From NCBI GenBank assembly GCA_023362775.1, contig JALMGJ010000012.1:17931501-17995500 (forward strand): DNA of 64,000 nucleotides, written 5' to 3'. This stretch comes from Charina bottae. Lineage: Eukaryota > Chordata > Lepidosauria > Squamata > Charinaidae. Of the stretch, positions 10,961 through 21,439 are shown one piece after another. The position numbers and the translations under genes were made by a program. The stretch's first letter is position 1. Each line of letters starts with the position of its first letter. The notes under the pieces are model-generated. The model was not told the DNA's origin and did no database searches. It saw nothing but the letters and a program-made list of their open reading frames with translations.

Positions 10961-12220
10961 CTAACTGGGTTAGTTAGACCTATCCTTTTCCAGATGTCAT
11001 TTTATTCATAAAATACATTTTAAGATTAATCATCTAAGATTTTTGCAGTAAAAAACAGGGCAAATGAACAGTTATAAAACATCAGTGGCAACATACTGAA
11101 AATATTTTGCCTGATGAACTGGTATTGATCATTACTACACCTGAAGATGTGCCTCCCCTCCCCTCTGTTTCACATTGTAAAACAGGTATTTTTAGATGCT
11201 CGGACCATTTTTAAGTAATGGTAATGGCAGGCTTGATCAATTGTTGAATGAAACAGTGCCTGCTTTATTTTGTGAACAGTACAAAAACAATTGGCTGCTG
11301 TCTCTTTTATGAAAACTTTCTAGGCATTCACAGCATTAAATCTAACGGTTGATTTATTAATTGGGAAAAGCATGAATCTGTTTTTTGTAAGCATGATCTG
11401 CTTACTCTAATTTTTTTACATACATAAAGCATCCAGAAATGCCCAGTGGATTTTGATTGCAGATTCTTATTTGTTGGTTGCTTTTTTCCCCTTGCCGTTG
11501 GTCGTACAGTTCCATAAGGTTTCGGATAAATATATTTAGGAACTAACTGTCAAAGTCTGTCTCTCTTTAAATTTTAACACTTACTTGGCTTGTTTACAGC
11601 TATAAGTACAGTTTTGCTATGAGATTTTGTTATTTTAAATGTTCTTTTAAAAGATAAATATTAAGGGTGGTTGAAAAAGTTGCCAACTTCTGTCCTAAGG
11701 CAATCACATACTACAGCAATATTACCATTGTTTATTAATATGTTAATTTAAAAAAACCTATATACTGCCTTTACAGACAAACACCTTCCAAGGATGTAGG
11801 GCTGACCAGTACATGAGTGAATCTTTTGACATGGGCAACAGACCAAGAAAAGCCGTGAAATGTGGGATGAATCTTCTTAGATCACCACTGCAAAGCAATA
11901 AAATTATTGCATTGCAATAAAAGATAATTAGCTTCATACACATAGTTTATGTATATACTGGATTAACAGTGTTTGCTTTCTTTCTCTCAGTAATTGCAGC
12001 CTGGTTAGAATTATCAGGGAGATATCAACTTGAAACCTCTGCTTTAATAAGACCCCTAATGGTAAATAAACAGAAACTTCTAATGTGATGGGTGGAGACT
12101 TGCATCCTATGTGGTTGGTTCAGTTGCTGGAACCGAAAAGCTGAAATAAAGTACACCACCGTTTGAAAATCAAATAATTTGGTATAGCACAAATAGGTTA
12201 TAGCACTGAGATGGCATTGT
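10961..12220. other. No recognised feature
   Basis: AT-rich single-copy-looking sequence. I see no gene or repeat boundary. Confidence 0.45.
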
Positions 12221-13062
12221 TTGCACTTCTGGATGATCTGTGGTGAGATTAGGATGGTGGTGGTGCATCCATCATGGCTTTCCTTGATTTTTCAATGGCT
12301 TTCAATATCATTTGTCATGGTATCCTTCTGGACTGCCTCGGGGGCCTGGGAATTGGGTGATGGTATTACGGTCGTTCTTCTCCTTCCTCTTGAGTCGGTT
12401 ACAATTGATGTTGGCAAGGAAAAAGAGGTCTAGTCCTAAGCCCCACGGTCCCCACTCCAATTTAACATCTACATGAAACTTCTGGGGAAGGTCATCCATT
12501 GGTGTGGGGTTAGGTATCATCAGTGTGCAGATGATACCCAGTTATACAGTACATCTCTGCCCCTGGCCAACTAAGTGATGCCATCACGGTTCTTTCTCAG
12601 CATCTAAAGGCTGTGGGGGCCTGGATGGGGAAGAACAGGTTTAGAGGTTAACCCTAGCAAGACTGGGTGGCTATGGGTTTTAAGTCCCCCGACCTGGGGG
12701 GTCCTCCTGGATTCTTGGCTTCTACTCACATAACAGGAGTCAGATGCCATCTGATGGGACCCAGGAGGTATGCCTTCTCTGTCACTGCCCTGTAAACCAC
12801 CCCTCTGCCCCAAGATCTGGATGACCCAGACTCTGCTGGCCTTTCATAAGGCATTGAGGATTTTTTTTCCCCCAGGCATTGGACCAGGATGTTAGGTGAG
12901 TCTGTTTTTATAGGATTTAATTGGACAGATATGTGAGTGGCCTCAGCTGTGATGTGTTTTTAGTTTTTGTTCTGATGTTTTTTGCATGTTGCTTTTAATG
13001 AGAAGTTAGCCACCCAGAATCACATTGCAAGCTGGGCAGTCATGTAAAATGAATGAATGAAT
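12221..13062 (+). pseudogene. L2-clade LINE ORF2 fragment with 3' tail
   Basis: Plus-strand frames, broken by shifts, show an RT: FLDFSMAFNII (motif A-like aspartate), then FNIYMKLLGK and YHQCADDTQLYS (the ADD catalytic box, 12520-12550). Further on is a degenerate L2 C-terminus (cagatgccatctgatgggaccc... to aaggcattgagga), followed by the typical L2 3' end, gttagccacccagaatcacat...gggcagtcatg, and a GAAT-rich tail near 13045-13065. Heavily mutated. Confidence 0.8.
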
Positions 13063-13065
13063 GAG

Positions 13066-13922
13066 TCCCATAATTGTAAGAAATGCCTGTCCCAATTTTC
13101 TATTTACACAAACTTCTTCTGGTTATGGAGTGAATGACAGAGCCTTTGATAGAGGAAAATGGCACAATAAATGTAGTAGTCAACCCAGTGTGACGCTTAC
13201 AAATAAATAATGAAACCAAACCCACATATAAATTCTAAAGATTAATGAATTGATAGAACAATCCTTTTTTTTTCTTACTTGGGTGAAGGCTTACATATCT
13301 TTTTTAGATAATGCAATTGCTACATTTCAGCCCCTTGTTTTAGCATTGACTAAGAACACCAGAGATCAGTTTTGGCTTTGAATGCCCTGGAATCTTACCC
13401 ATTTCAGTGAGACATATAAAGGATGACTCAATCTTGGCCTGGATTGTGCCCCAGGTTTGCATTCTGCAGAGGCTATCAAGTGTAGGATTCAATTTGCCCT
13501 AGCACTCAACCATGTATTCGCAAAGCTTTCAAGGTCATGGCATGCCTGAAGCCTGGCTGCCACCTCCTATCGTTATCCTTCTTAGCCTAAGACAACTAAA
13601 AATATAGAAGTGAACACCTGTTATCCCAGGTAACAAACCTTAGTTATCTCAGGTATTTGACTCTCCCCCATTATTTTTTCATAACAAACATTTGAGGTAG
13701 TATAGTGTAAGACTGAGTTTGTTGTCTGTGGTCACTCATAGCTGAAGTAAGGTTGCCCAGGTCTTAATTCAACCTCTTCAACACTAAACCAATAACTTAA
13801 GGATTTGTAAAATAAGTATGACAGTTATTTGAGTTAATGTCTGTCAGCACAATTTGTGTAATATGATAGTGTTGATAATGTGTTTTGCAAAGGAAATACT
13901 TCCTTTTTTTCTGAAGTCCTGA
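13066..13922. other. No recognised feature
   Basis: AT-rich sequence with no supported gene or element. Confidence 0.45.
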
Positions 13923-13923
13923 G

Positions 13924-13970
<47 letters not shown>

Positions 13971-14058
13971 TCCTTCCTTCCTTCCTTCCTTCCTTCCTTC
14001 CTTCCTTCCTTCCTTCCTTCCTTCCTTCCTTCCTTCCTTCCTTCCTTCCTTCCTTCCT
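13923..14058. repeat. Compound microsatellite (GCCT)n(TTCC)n
   Basis: About twelve GCCT units (13923-13970) pass directly into about twenty-two TTCC-type units (13971-14058). The two share CCT, so one class may have grown from the other. Open frames across it on either strand are repeat translations. Confidence 0.97.
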
Positions 14059-14137
14059 TTTGAAGTCCTGAGTCCTGAAGCTCCCAGTCATTATCTTGAT
14101 TGGTTAGGGTGTGTGTGTTTTGTTTTATGGATTTTAA

Positions 14138-14222
14138 TTCTGTAAGCCGCCTGGAGTCACCGTGTGTGAGTTGGGCAGCCATATAAATTTGTTTAATAAA
14201 TAAATTAAATAAATAAATAAAA
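14138..14222 (+). mobile_element. L2-type LINE 3' tail
   Basis: gtaagccgcctggagtcaccg...gttgggcagcc followed by a TAAATAAA tail is the shared L2 3' terminus seen also at 15850, 16370, 23517, 42190 and 52441. The 5' part is missing. Confidence 0.7.
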
Positions 14223-15175
14223 CTTCTCTTAAGAGATGCAGCTAGTATGGCTGGTAGTCCTAATGGTGGAAGATCCCAGGTTGTAGAAAGCCACTCTCCA
14301 GATCTCTTCTCTGGCCTTCCCACTATATGCCCTCTGGGCGTGTTCACTTGGCATACCTATCCTACACATTCAGTACTCTTACCCTTAATTTGAATGTAAT
14401 GTGGGGAGGGGTTTTTTTGGTTAATTTTAATATACTTAATATACTTTTTGTCCACAAGAGAGAATTCATAAAGATTAGAAAAGAAATTCAGAGTGATAGG
14501 AAAAACCTTAAAAGCTACATAGCAAAATCTCTGGCACAACTTTCTTTGTGAAACAAAATAAGTACAGAACACATAATTGCAGATACTGGCTAAATAAGGT
14601 ATGATCACTACCATGATGAAAGATTCATCATTTCTTTTCTATATTTATGGAGGGCCCATAATTAAGCTGGGCTGTCAGATGTTTCAATTTATGCCACTTG
14701 AAAAGGAAATTATGTATACAATGTTCAAGAGGGAACTTGAAGATCTTTAATAGAAAGTGGAAATACATTTTTCCTTGTTTCAAAGGAACTGACATTTACA
14801 AATGCTTCCAGAAAGTAAAGCAAAAATAAACCCTAGTCATTTATGTTGTATCCTGACTATGAACACCATTTGCAGAACGTTCTTCTTCTTTTAACCATGT
14901 GTTCTTTTCATAGCTGTTTTCATCATTTGCTTCCCTCTGTCCTTTAGATACTTTAGCTAAAGGCTGTAGGTAGTACTTTCTTTAAAATTTCCTTAAGATA
15001 CCACTCATATTTGTTTGTTTATTTAGGTATACACTGCTTCAATGGTGTATACTCCAAAACTACAAACAAAAGATTAAAGCAAAAACAATAACAGGATCGA
15101 AAACGAACAATTAATAAAAATCTTCACATAATCATCATATTGAGGAATAGCACCCTCGGTGACAATCAAGACATC
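14223..15175. other. No recognised feature
   Basis: AT-rich sequence. No motif or repeat boundary seen. Confidence 0.45.
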
Positions 15176-15183
15176 TATTACAG

Positions 15184-15380
15184 CAGTGCTTTCTAAAGTG
15201 CCGCCGTTGGCAACACACCAGTGGCAGCGGCACGGCGGCGCGTGCGGGGGCGTGCATGGCGGCGGTGGCCGCGGTGGCGGCCTCCGCTAAAACGCTGCCG
15301 CTTCCGGGTTGTGTGGCGACACACCAGACTGTGTGTTGCGACACACTGAAGTGTCGCAACACACAGTTTGGAAAGCTGTG
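15184..15380. mobile_element. hAT-like MITE, family C, 197 bp
   Basis: Ends are cagtgctttctaaa and tttggaaagctgtg. A perfect 8-bp duplication, tattacag, flanks it at 15176-15183 and 15381-15388. It is shorter than the copy at 2749 and has a GC-rich core and tgtgttgcgacacac-type blocks. Confidence 0.88.
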
Positions 15381-15388
15381 TATTACAG

Positions 15389-15606
15389 GATGGTCCTGTA
15401 GATCTTATTGTATGGTCAGAAAGCAGAAAGGAAAGTCAATAATGGTAATGAAATCATTACATAAGTGTGAACTTGCAGTGATACTATGGAATTAGAAGTG
15501 TAAAAGAAATTTTCAAATAAGGTTATTAAAAGTTTTGAATAAAACAATACAAGGTAATACAGACTAAAAGAAAGAACAAAATGCAGAAAATGTATACTTT
15601 TTTGCA
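15389..15606. other. No recognised feature
   Basis: Short AT-rich stretch between a MITE and a microsatellite. Confidence 0.5.
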
Positions 15607-15608
15607 TT

Positions 15609-15664
<56 letters not shown>
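15607..15664. repeat. (TTTC)n microsatellite
   Basis: About fourteen TTTC units. Flanked on both sides by tagtctgtaat/attacagacta-like sequence (15555-15572 and 15667-15680), so it sits in a small inverted repeat. Confidence 0.95.
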
Positions 15665-15844
15665 TTAGTCTGTAATATCTTTTATTATTTCATTCAAAAG
15701 TTTTAATAAAATTATTTTTTAAAAAAGTGTAAAAGAAACTTTGAATAGCTTGCTTTGACTTTTTTTTCTGAGCAACAAGCAATGGGCTGCAGCCAACCAT
15801 CTCTTTTCTACCAATGCCTCTGCGATCTATCTGGAGTGTCAAGG

Positions 15845-15932
15845 CATTCTGATAAATTCTGATAAACCACCCAGAGTCTACTGCTGTAGAGATGGGTGGT
15901 AATAAATTTGAATAATAAATAAATAAATAAAA
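15845..15932 (+). mobile_element. L2-type LINE 3' tail
   Basis: Reads aaaccacccagagtctactg...gagatgggtggtaataaatttg and ends in AATAAATAAATAAA. Nearly the same block is at 16370-16435. Only the 3' terminus is present. Confidence 0.75.
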
Positions 15933-16369
15933 ATGGTGCTAGAGACCTGCACTTTGCTTTGCAGCATAACGTTTTCCCCTCTTTTTTGTTAATTGAAATA
16001 AATAACTGCATTCAGATGAAGGAAAAAACTTCATGGACACCAAGAGAAGTATCTGCAGGCACGTTGGTGCTGATAGACACCACATTGCCTATCCCTAGAT
16101 TAAGCTGGTAAGACAGTGGCTCTGATACATACTTTATAGCAAGCACATAATTATGCCAATCTGGCAGATGGATATGAATGTGACTAAAGGAAGTAAAGGC
16201 TCTGTTTTGGTTTGGTTTTTGCACAAGATGGCCGTCTCTGTATAATCACCAGTTGCATGGAAGGACTGAGGATGGGATGTTTGTATGCATTAGCCTGTAT
16301 TCCACATCCTGGCATGCTATTGGCAGCAAGGAATCAGCTCTATGAATAAAAAGCAACTGTGAGTCATCT
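15933..16369. other. No recognised feature
   Basis: No supported gene or element in this stretch. Confidence 0.45.
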
Positions 16370-16435
16370 AACCGCCCAGAGTCTACCACGGTAGAGATGG
16401 GCGGGGATAAATCCAAATAATAAATAAATAAATCT
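16370..16435 (+). mobile_element. L2-type LINE 3' tail
   Basis: accgcccagagtctaccacgg...gagatgggcggggataaatcc plus an AATAAATAAATA tail. Short 3' fragment only. Confidence 0.75.
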
Positions 16436-16855
16436 TCTTACCTGGTTATGTTGATTATCTTGGGTGCGGTTTATTAATAACCAGTATTCTGATTCAATCA
16501 CAAGTTTTGTAACTTTGTAGTATTGTTAATGGCAATCGCGATCACAAATGGGCTTGTTGAGACATGTATTCTATTAGCCACCCTGAGGATTATTATGCTG
16601 AAAGTTGGGGAGGTTTATTCATCTGGATTGATCCACTGTTTAAGAGCTGAACAAATCGACACTGAAGAAAAGCTTACTGGGCACAATGTAACTTGATTTT
16701 TTTTAAAAAGGGAAAGGAAAAAGAGATAGACATATAATGAGCTACTGGAAAATTGTGAAGTAGTAGCGTTGCTGCAATTTTCATACAACTTTTAGGGACT
16801 GTTCTCTTGTGTCAAGTCTTGAACAGGTTTACTTACAGTATTTATGTAGAAATAA
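16436..16855. other. No recognised feature
   Basis: No supported gene or element. Confidence 0.45.
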
Positions 16856-16865
16856 CCCAGATCTA

Positions 16866-17203
16866 TGGGGCGTGGTGGCTCAGCGGGTAAGACGCCAGGC
16901 TTGTTGATCGGAAGGTCACAAGTTCGGAGGTTCGAATCCCTAGCCTCGCATGATGGAGTGAGCTCCTGCACTAGCCCCAGCTCTTGCCAACCTAGCAATT
17001 CGAAAGCATGCAAATGCAAGTAGATAAATAGGTACCACTTCCGTGGGATGGTAACAGTGTTCCGTGCACGTCATGCTGGCCACATGACCGCGGAAGCATC
17101 TTCGGACAACACTGGCTCTTCGGCTAACAAACGGAGATGAGCACCAGCCCCTAGAGTCGGATATGACTGCACAAATGTGTGGGGGGAACCTTTACCTTTT
17201 TAT
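16866..17203 (+). mobile_element. SINE-A, full length, with target duplication
   Basis: The best copy of this family in the window. The head ggggcgtggtggctcagcgg contains a pol III A box (tggctcagcgg), and the B box ggttcgaatcc is at about 16928-16938, so it is tRNA-derived. The body includes gcaattcgaaagcatgcaaa and tggccacatgaccgcggaag. The 3' end carries cctagagtcgg...gactgcac and acctttacctt. A 10-bp duplication, cccagatcta, flanks it (16856-16865 and 17204-17213). It encodes no protein. Confidence 0.93.
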
Positions 17204-17213
17204 CCCAGATCTA

Positions 17214-18080
17214 ACTGCACTGAATACAGCTGCTTCCTTTTGTGGGTGGTTTCATACAAATGTGGTGGTGGTCACCTACTAAGGTACATCTATTGTTATC
17301 CTGTGCTATGCTGCTCTAGGTGTCTAATCCATTTCTCTGGTCAGTCCTGAAACAATTGTGCCAGTAGGAGAGGAAATAAAATGACCAGAAGTGGGTGTAC
17401 GTGTGTGGGTGGAGAAATCTTACCTGGCCTTTGAAAAAGGTTTCTTTTTCAGCATTTGTGTGCTGCAACACTATTTCTCTAAGTACCAGTGGCTGGAGAA
17501 AGAGAAATGCCATTGCCTTCATATCAGTCCTAGCACAAGATAGTTTGATGCCAGAAGCAAAGTATGAGAATACTCATTCATGGGTTCACTATGTTAAAAA
17601 AAAAAACTCAGTTGAAATATTTTTTCACCCACTCTCTGGTCTTTTGCCTGAAACCACTTGGTTCATATTGCTGTGCAGTACAGCTGGACCTAGCTGTGCT
17701 CTGCTTCAATCATATGGCTTCCTAGCATTGGAAACAGAATGTTGAGAAAATTAGATGGACCATTAGTCTGATTCACTATGGTTCTTTTGTTTTGTTGGAG
17801 TGCATATAATGTAGGGACTGGAGTTAAAAAGTAGGGTCCATTTAAAAATGGGAAGTGTTTCCATTCAATATCTCTCAGCCCGATTTACCTCTAAGGATTA
17901 TGGTTGTAGGGATAGAATTGGAGAAGGGTATATTATGTACATTGCTTTGGGTGCCTTAATGAAAGGCAGGGTATACAGTACCTTTAAAGCATAAACAAAT
18001 GTGTGATATCCTTTGGACTATTCACTTTGTTGTTCTTAGAATCATAACATTGAAAGGCATGATAGAACTAATCGAAGATA
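17214..18080. other. No recognised feature
   Basis: No supported gene or repeat. Open frames here have no motif. Confidence 0.45.
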
Positions 18081-18562
18081 ATATTTGTAGCTCAAGGTTG
18101 AACTGTGGAGTCCTTGGTGCTCTCTGAGCCTTGTTGTTTTCTTGCAGACGTTTCACTGCCAGACTAGGCAACATCTTCAGTGCGAAAAGGGAGTGGGACT
18201 TGCTCTCTGTTTATATACCCTGGCTTGTCCTGCTTGTGTTGGTGGAGGTGTTGTTCACTCCTTAGGAGTTCTTTGATTGGGCTGTTGTTTGCTGCTTAGT
18301 TGATTGACTGAGTTAATAGTTCCTTGATTAGGGTATATTGTGCTGTTTGATTGTTCCTCTGGTGCTAATCCTGGTGTTAATCTTTGCATATCTGGGTGAT
18401 GAGAAATGCTAGAGAATTCCTGGAAGCTTGGCACTCAGACAAAGCAGCCATCAACAGACACATAGAGGTAAACAACATTTACATATCATTCATAAGAAAC
18501 AATAGAAAAGCCAGAAGACCAGAACACCTCCTTGCCAGCAATCATCACCCAGATATGCAAAG
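18081..18562. mobile_element. Penelope-like element family 1, inverted fragment
   Basis: The left part (18081 to about 18400) is a minus-strand 3' end, running from tgtggagtccttggtgctctc to the tgcatatctgggtgatga block. The right part (about 18401-18562) is in the opposite orientation and encodes, on the plus strand, [19 protein letters not shown], the region just after a GIY-YIG domain (compare 34190-34591). The block catcacccagatatgcaaag is present in both halves, so the 5' segment is inverted with a short overlap. A hammerhead-like motif lies on the minus strand at about 18141-18186. Confidence 0.85.
18141..18186 (-). ncRNA. Hammerhead-ribozyme-like motif (Penelope family 1)
   Basis: On the minus strand: the CTGAAGA box, a stem TTGCC...GGCAG (one wobble), then GAAACGTC. 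Flanking gca/tgc can close stem I. Penelope elements are known to carry hammerhead motifs in their terminal repeats. Activity is not shown. Confidence 0.6.
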
Positions 18563-18829
18563 TGATCCATGATGATACCATGAACATGTTAGTTGTCACG
18601 TACTCCCAATTTCTGGCAAAAGTTATTGAAGCACAAATCATTACATCCCAAACATTTATTTGCTACATTTTAAACACTTTTAGAATCAAAATATCTTTAA
18701 GGTATTTGAAGAAATTAATAAAATTGGGAGGGGAAACAATTACAAATGAAAAAGTTTAATAAACCGTGTAGTATTTGTTCCTCAAACAAATCAGTGTTTC
18801 TCAAACAAATCAGTGTTCCTCAAAACACT
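18563..18829. other. No recognised feature
   Basis: Short AT-rich stretch. Confidence 0.5.
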
Positions 18830-18845
18830 TATGACACTACTTCTC

Positions 18846-19038
18846 TTTTTTTATATATAATTTTTATTGAAACTTTTAAACAAGAAGATAAAAATGAACA
18901 CAAAGTAATATAAAGTAGGGAAAAGAAAGAAAAAGCAAGAAGTGAAAGAAAAGAAAAAAAGTTGAAGAAAATAGAAAAGAAAGAAAAAAGATATAAAGAA
19001 GTGGCTTCCAATATTCTTCACAGCAGTTATAAGTACAT
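18846..19038 (-). mobile_element. L1-like LINE 3' end, short insertion with target duplication
   Basis: The insertion starts with a T-run (the poly-A tail of a minus-strand copy). Flanks tatgacactacttctc (18830-18845) and tatggcactacttctc (19039-19054) form a 16-bp duplication with one mismatch, typical of target-primed insertion. The gaagtggcttccaatattct end resembles the other copies at 25762 and 41106. No coding part is left. Confidence 0.75.
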
Positions 19039-19054
19039 TATGGCACTACTTCTC

Positions 19055-19500
19055 ATCTTCTCAATTTTTTTGCTTTTACTCAAAATATTTTATTTCCTTT
19101 GTCTTTCCAAACCTTTTCCCTGATTCTCATCTCATATTTCCAAGCCGATGTACCTATTGCTCTTCAGCTGTTTTCAAACAGCTTCCAGGCTGGCATGGCC
19201 AATGGAGAACAGTCACAAGTTCCTCCTCACGCATCCACTTATGATATATCCATATATTTATCCACCCCCTTTAATGTTCTCTGCACATTTTTACCTATTA
19301 GGAAACCTTTTGGGCTTGGCGGAGAAGGAAGTACAATATCAATATAATCTTGAATATCAGCCATTCAGCTGTAACTCATAGCATCATTTAAGCTCTTTCA
19401 AGTGGATCTTGATTCCAAATGACTTCATGGACACATCCATGTAGATTTCTTGGCAGCATGTTACCACCCAGAGTCGTACATGAGATGGGCGGTAAGTAAG
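19055..19500. other. No recognised feature apart from a short L2-like end
   Basis: Near 19460-19495 the sequence ccacccagagtcgtacatgagatgggcgg is an L2-type 3' end abutting the next microsatellite. The remainder has no recognised content. Confidence 0.55.
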
Positions 19501-19672
19501 AAAAAATAATAAAATAAAATAAAATAATAAAATAATAAAATAAAATAATAAAATAAAATAAAATAAAATAAAATAAAATAAAATAAAATAAAATAAAATA
19601 AAATAAAATAAAATAAAATAATAAAATAAAATAAAATAAAATAAAATAAAATAAAATAAAATAAAATAAATT
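19501..19672. repeat. (AAAAT)n microsatellite with AAT interruptions
   Basis: About 170 bp of AAAAT units, broken by single AAT units; it forms the tail of the L2-like end just upstream. Minus-strand open frames across it read FYFILFYFILF and are repeat translations. Confidence 0.97.
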
Positions 19673-20072
19673 GCATAATTTGTTTTTAAGTCTTTTACTA
19701 TAGCACCATCGTTGTACATGATACTGTACAGAGAATAAGAGTTGGAATTCCTGCCTCAGGAATTTATTGTCTAAAAATTGGCACTGGGGAAGGAGAAGCA
19801 GAAAGGAGAACAAAGTGCTATCAGGGGCAAGTTTCAAGTCAAGCTAAAGCAAGCAAGCAAAGCCAAATGGTTTCCACAATATTAACTTGAACGTATACCC
19901 ACCATTTTCAAGGAGAACATCAGGAATCCCTTTGAAATCTTGAATCTCTGTTAGAAAATCAGAGGGACTGTGAAATGAAATCAAATAAATTATAAAGAAT
20001 GAGTTTGAAAAGTGATTGCTAAAGATCAGGAAACGGAAGAAAGCAAACTGGATGTCAAATTACAGGGTGGAA

Positions 20073-20073
<1 letters not shown>
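19673..20073. other. No recognised feature
   Basis: No gene or repeat boundary I can support. Confidence 0.45.

Positions 20074-20117
<44 letters not shown>
20074..20117. repeat. (TA)n microsatellite
   Basis: About 22 TA units followed by a short TTTA tract and an L2-type 3' end on the minus strand (20140-20190, accgcccatctccccccatt...actctgggcgg). Confidence 0.95.
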
Positions 20118-20122
<5 letters not shown>

Positions 20123-20210
20123 TTATTTCTAACTTATATCACCGCCCATCTCCCCCCATTTCCGGAGGGGACTCTGGGCGGTTTACACAAAACTTCCCCA
20201 GAAGAGAAGA
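20118..20210 (-). mobile_element. L2-type LINE 3' tail (minus)
   Basis: atcaccgcccatctccccccat...ggactctgggcggtttacac is the reverse of the common L2 3' terminus; the tail runs into the TA repeat. Confidence 0.75.
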
Positions 20211-20216
20211 GAAGCC

Positions 20217-21065
20217 AAAGAGAAAAAAGGCAAAGATCTCAGGAAGTAACTTAACAAGGAATTTCAGAGAGCTGTTAGAAAAAAGAAGGAGCAGTATTAC
20301 ATCTATAATGACATTGAAGATGGAAATAGACACAGAAAAACAAGGGGAGTTACCAATTCAAAGAAGATCAAACAAAGATGGAAAGAAGTTCTGTGCAGTA
20401 AAGATGTCAACATCCAGGATACCTTAGAATATATTCCCTATTTACAAGAACCTCTAGTACTAGAAGATGGAGTTAGGTCAGCACTCCATCACTACCAAAT
20501 TAGAAGGCTACAGGGATTGATGGAATCTCTACAGAAATATGGCAAGCAACAGAATAAGAAAAGTAAAGATTCTAACCAAACTATGCCAATACATTTGGAA
20601 AATAACACACTGGCCAACAGATTGAAAGAGGACAGTCTACATACCAATACCAAACAAAGGACACTTAACAGAATGTACAAACTATTGAACTATATCCTTA
20701 ATTTCACATGCAATCAAAGTAATGCTTAGGATCATCCGACACAGTCCTATATGGAAAGGGAAAAGCCAGATGTTCAAGTTGGTTTTAGAAAAGGCCAAGA
20801 AACAAGAGACATTACTACTGACGCATGCTGGATCATTGAGAAAGCCAAAGAATACCAAAAATAAATCAATATGTGCTTCATTGACTATAGAAAGGTGTTT
20901 GATAGTGTCAACCATGTCAAGTTGTGGAATGTCCTTAGGAAAATGAGAATCCCAGAACATCTCATTGTCTTTTTGAGAAAACTATACAAAGGTTGGAACC
21001 CATAATCCAGATGGAACATGGCAAAACAGATTAGCTCCAGGTTGGCAAAGGAGTGAGATAAAGCA
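20217..21065 (+). pseudogene. RTE/BovB-like LINE reverse transcriptase fragment
   Basis: Across shifted plus frames I read SNKDGKKFCAVK-like leader, ATGIDGISTEIWQA (fingers), and GFRKGQETRD with WIIEKAKEYQK followed by CFIDYRKVFDSVNHVKLWNVL, which is RT motif A of the RTE clade (BovB type). It ends near KLYKG and is cut by the Penelope terminus at 21075. Stops and frameshifts make it a pseudogene. Confidence 0.82.
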
Positions 21066-21074
21066 GTATGCTCT

Positions 21075-21195
21075 TTGTATAGTCGAAGGCTTTCACGGCC
21101 GGAATCCGATGGTTGTTGAGGGTTTTCTGGGCTGTGTGGCCGTGTTCTGGCAGATTTGGTTCCTAACGTTTCGCCAGTAGCTGTGGCTGGCATCT
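21075..21195 (-). mobile_element. Penelope-like family 3 terminal fragment
   Basis: The minus strand reads cctctgaagatgccagcc...gcgaaacgttagg and then the gaacacggccacacagccc block to the end ggccgtgaaagccttcg. The same terminus forms the hairpin units at 38847 and 51698. It abuts a family C MITE remnant at 21196. Confidence 0.8.
21150..21195 (-). ncRNA. Hammerhead-like motif (Penelope family 3)
   Basis: Minus strand: CTGAAGA, then GCCAG...CTGGC as a perfect 5-bp stem II, then GAAACGTT. This is the best-preserved family 3 copy in the window. Confidence 0.6.
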
Positions 21196-21366
21196 TCAGA
21201 GGACGGCGGCGGCAGGGGGTGAAAACCGGGTTTTTGCATGCCGCAGCGGCAGTGGCAACGGTGTCCTGGTGTGCCGCACGAAAAGTTGGAACTGCGGCGG
21301 CAGCGCACCATCAGCGCTTCCGGGTTTTCACGCGACACACCTGGTCCCCACAGTTTGGAAAGCTAT
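21196..21366. mobile_element. hAT-like MITE family C, left-truncated
   Basis: The right end cagtttggaaagctatcat and the blocks cgcttccgggttttcacgc and gacacacctgg match the other family C copies. The left terminal repeat is missing, so the 5' part was lost or replaced where it meets the Penelope terminus. Confidence 0.75.
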
Positions 21367-21439
21367 CATCTAAGGCAACCTTCTCTAAAGCTTTTAACAT
21401 ATTTAATGCCACATATTTAGAAATATTTTTAGTAACATG

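Noticed and set aside
13834..14347. Long minus frames rich in GRKE/GRQA
   Set aside because: Translations of the (TTCC)n/(GCCT)n microsatellite; no other domain.
16866..16945. tRNA gene
   Set aside because: A and B boxes belong to a SINE head; the cloverleaf is not complete and the unit is repeated with target duplications.
19384..19837. Minus frames of FYFILF repeats
   Set aside because: Translation of (AAAAT)n.
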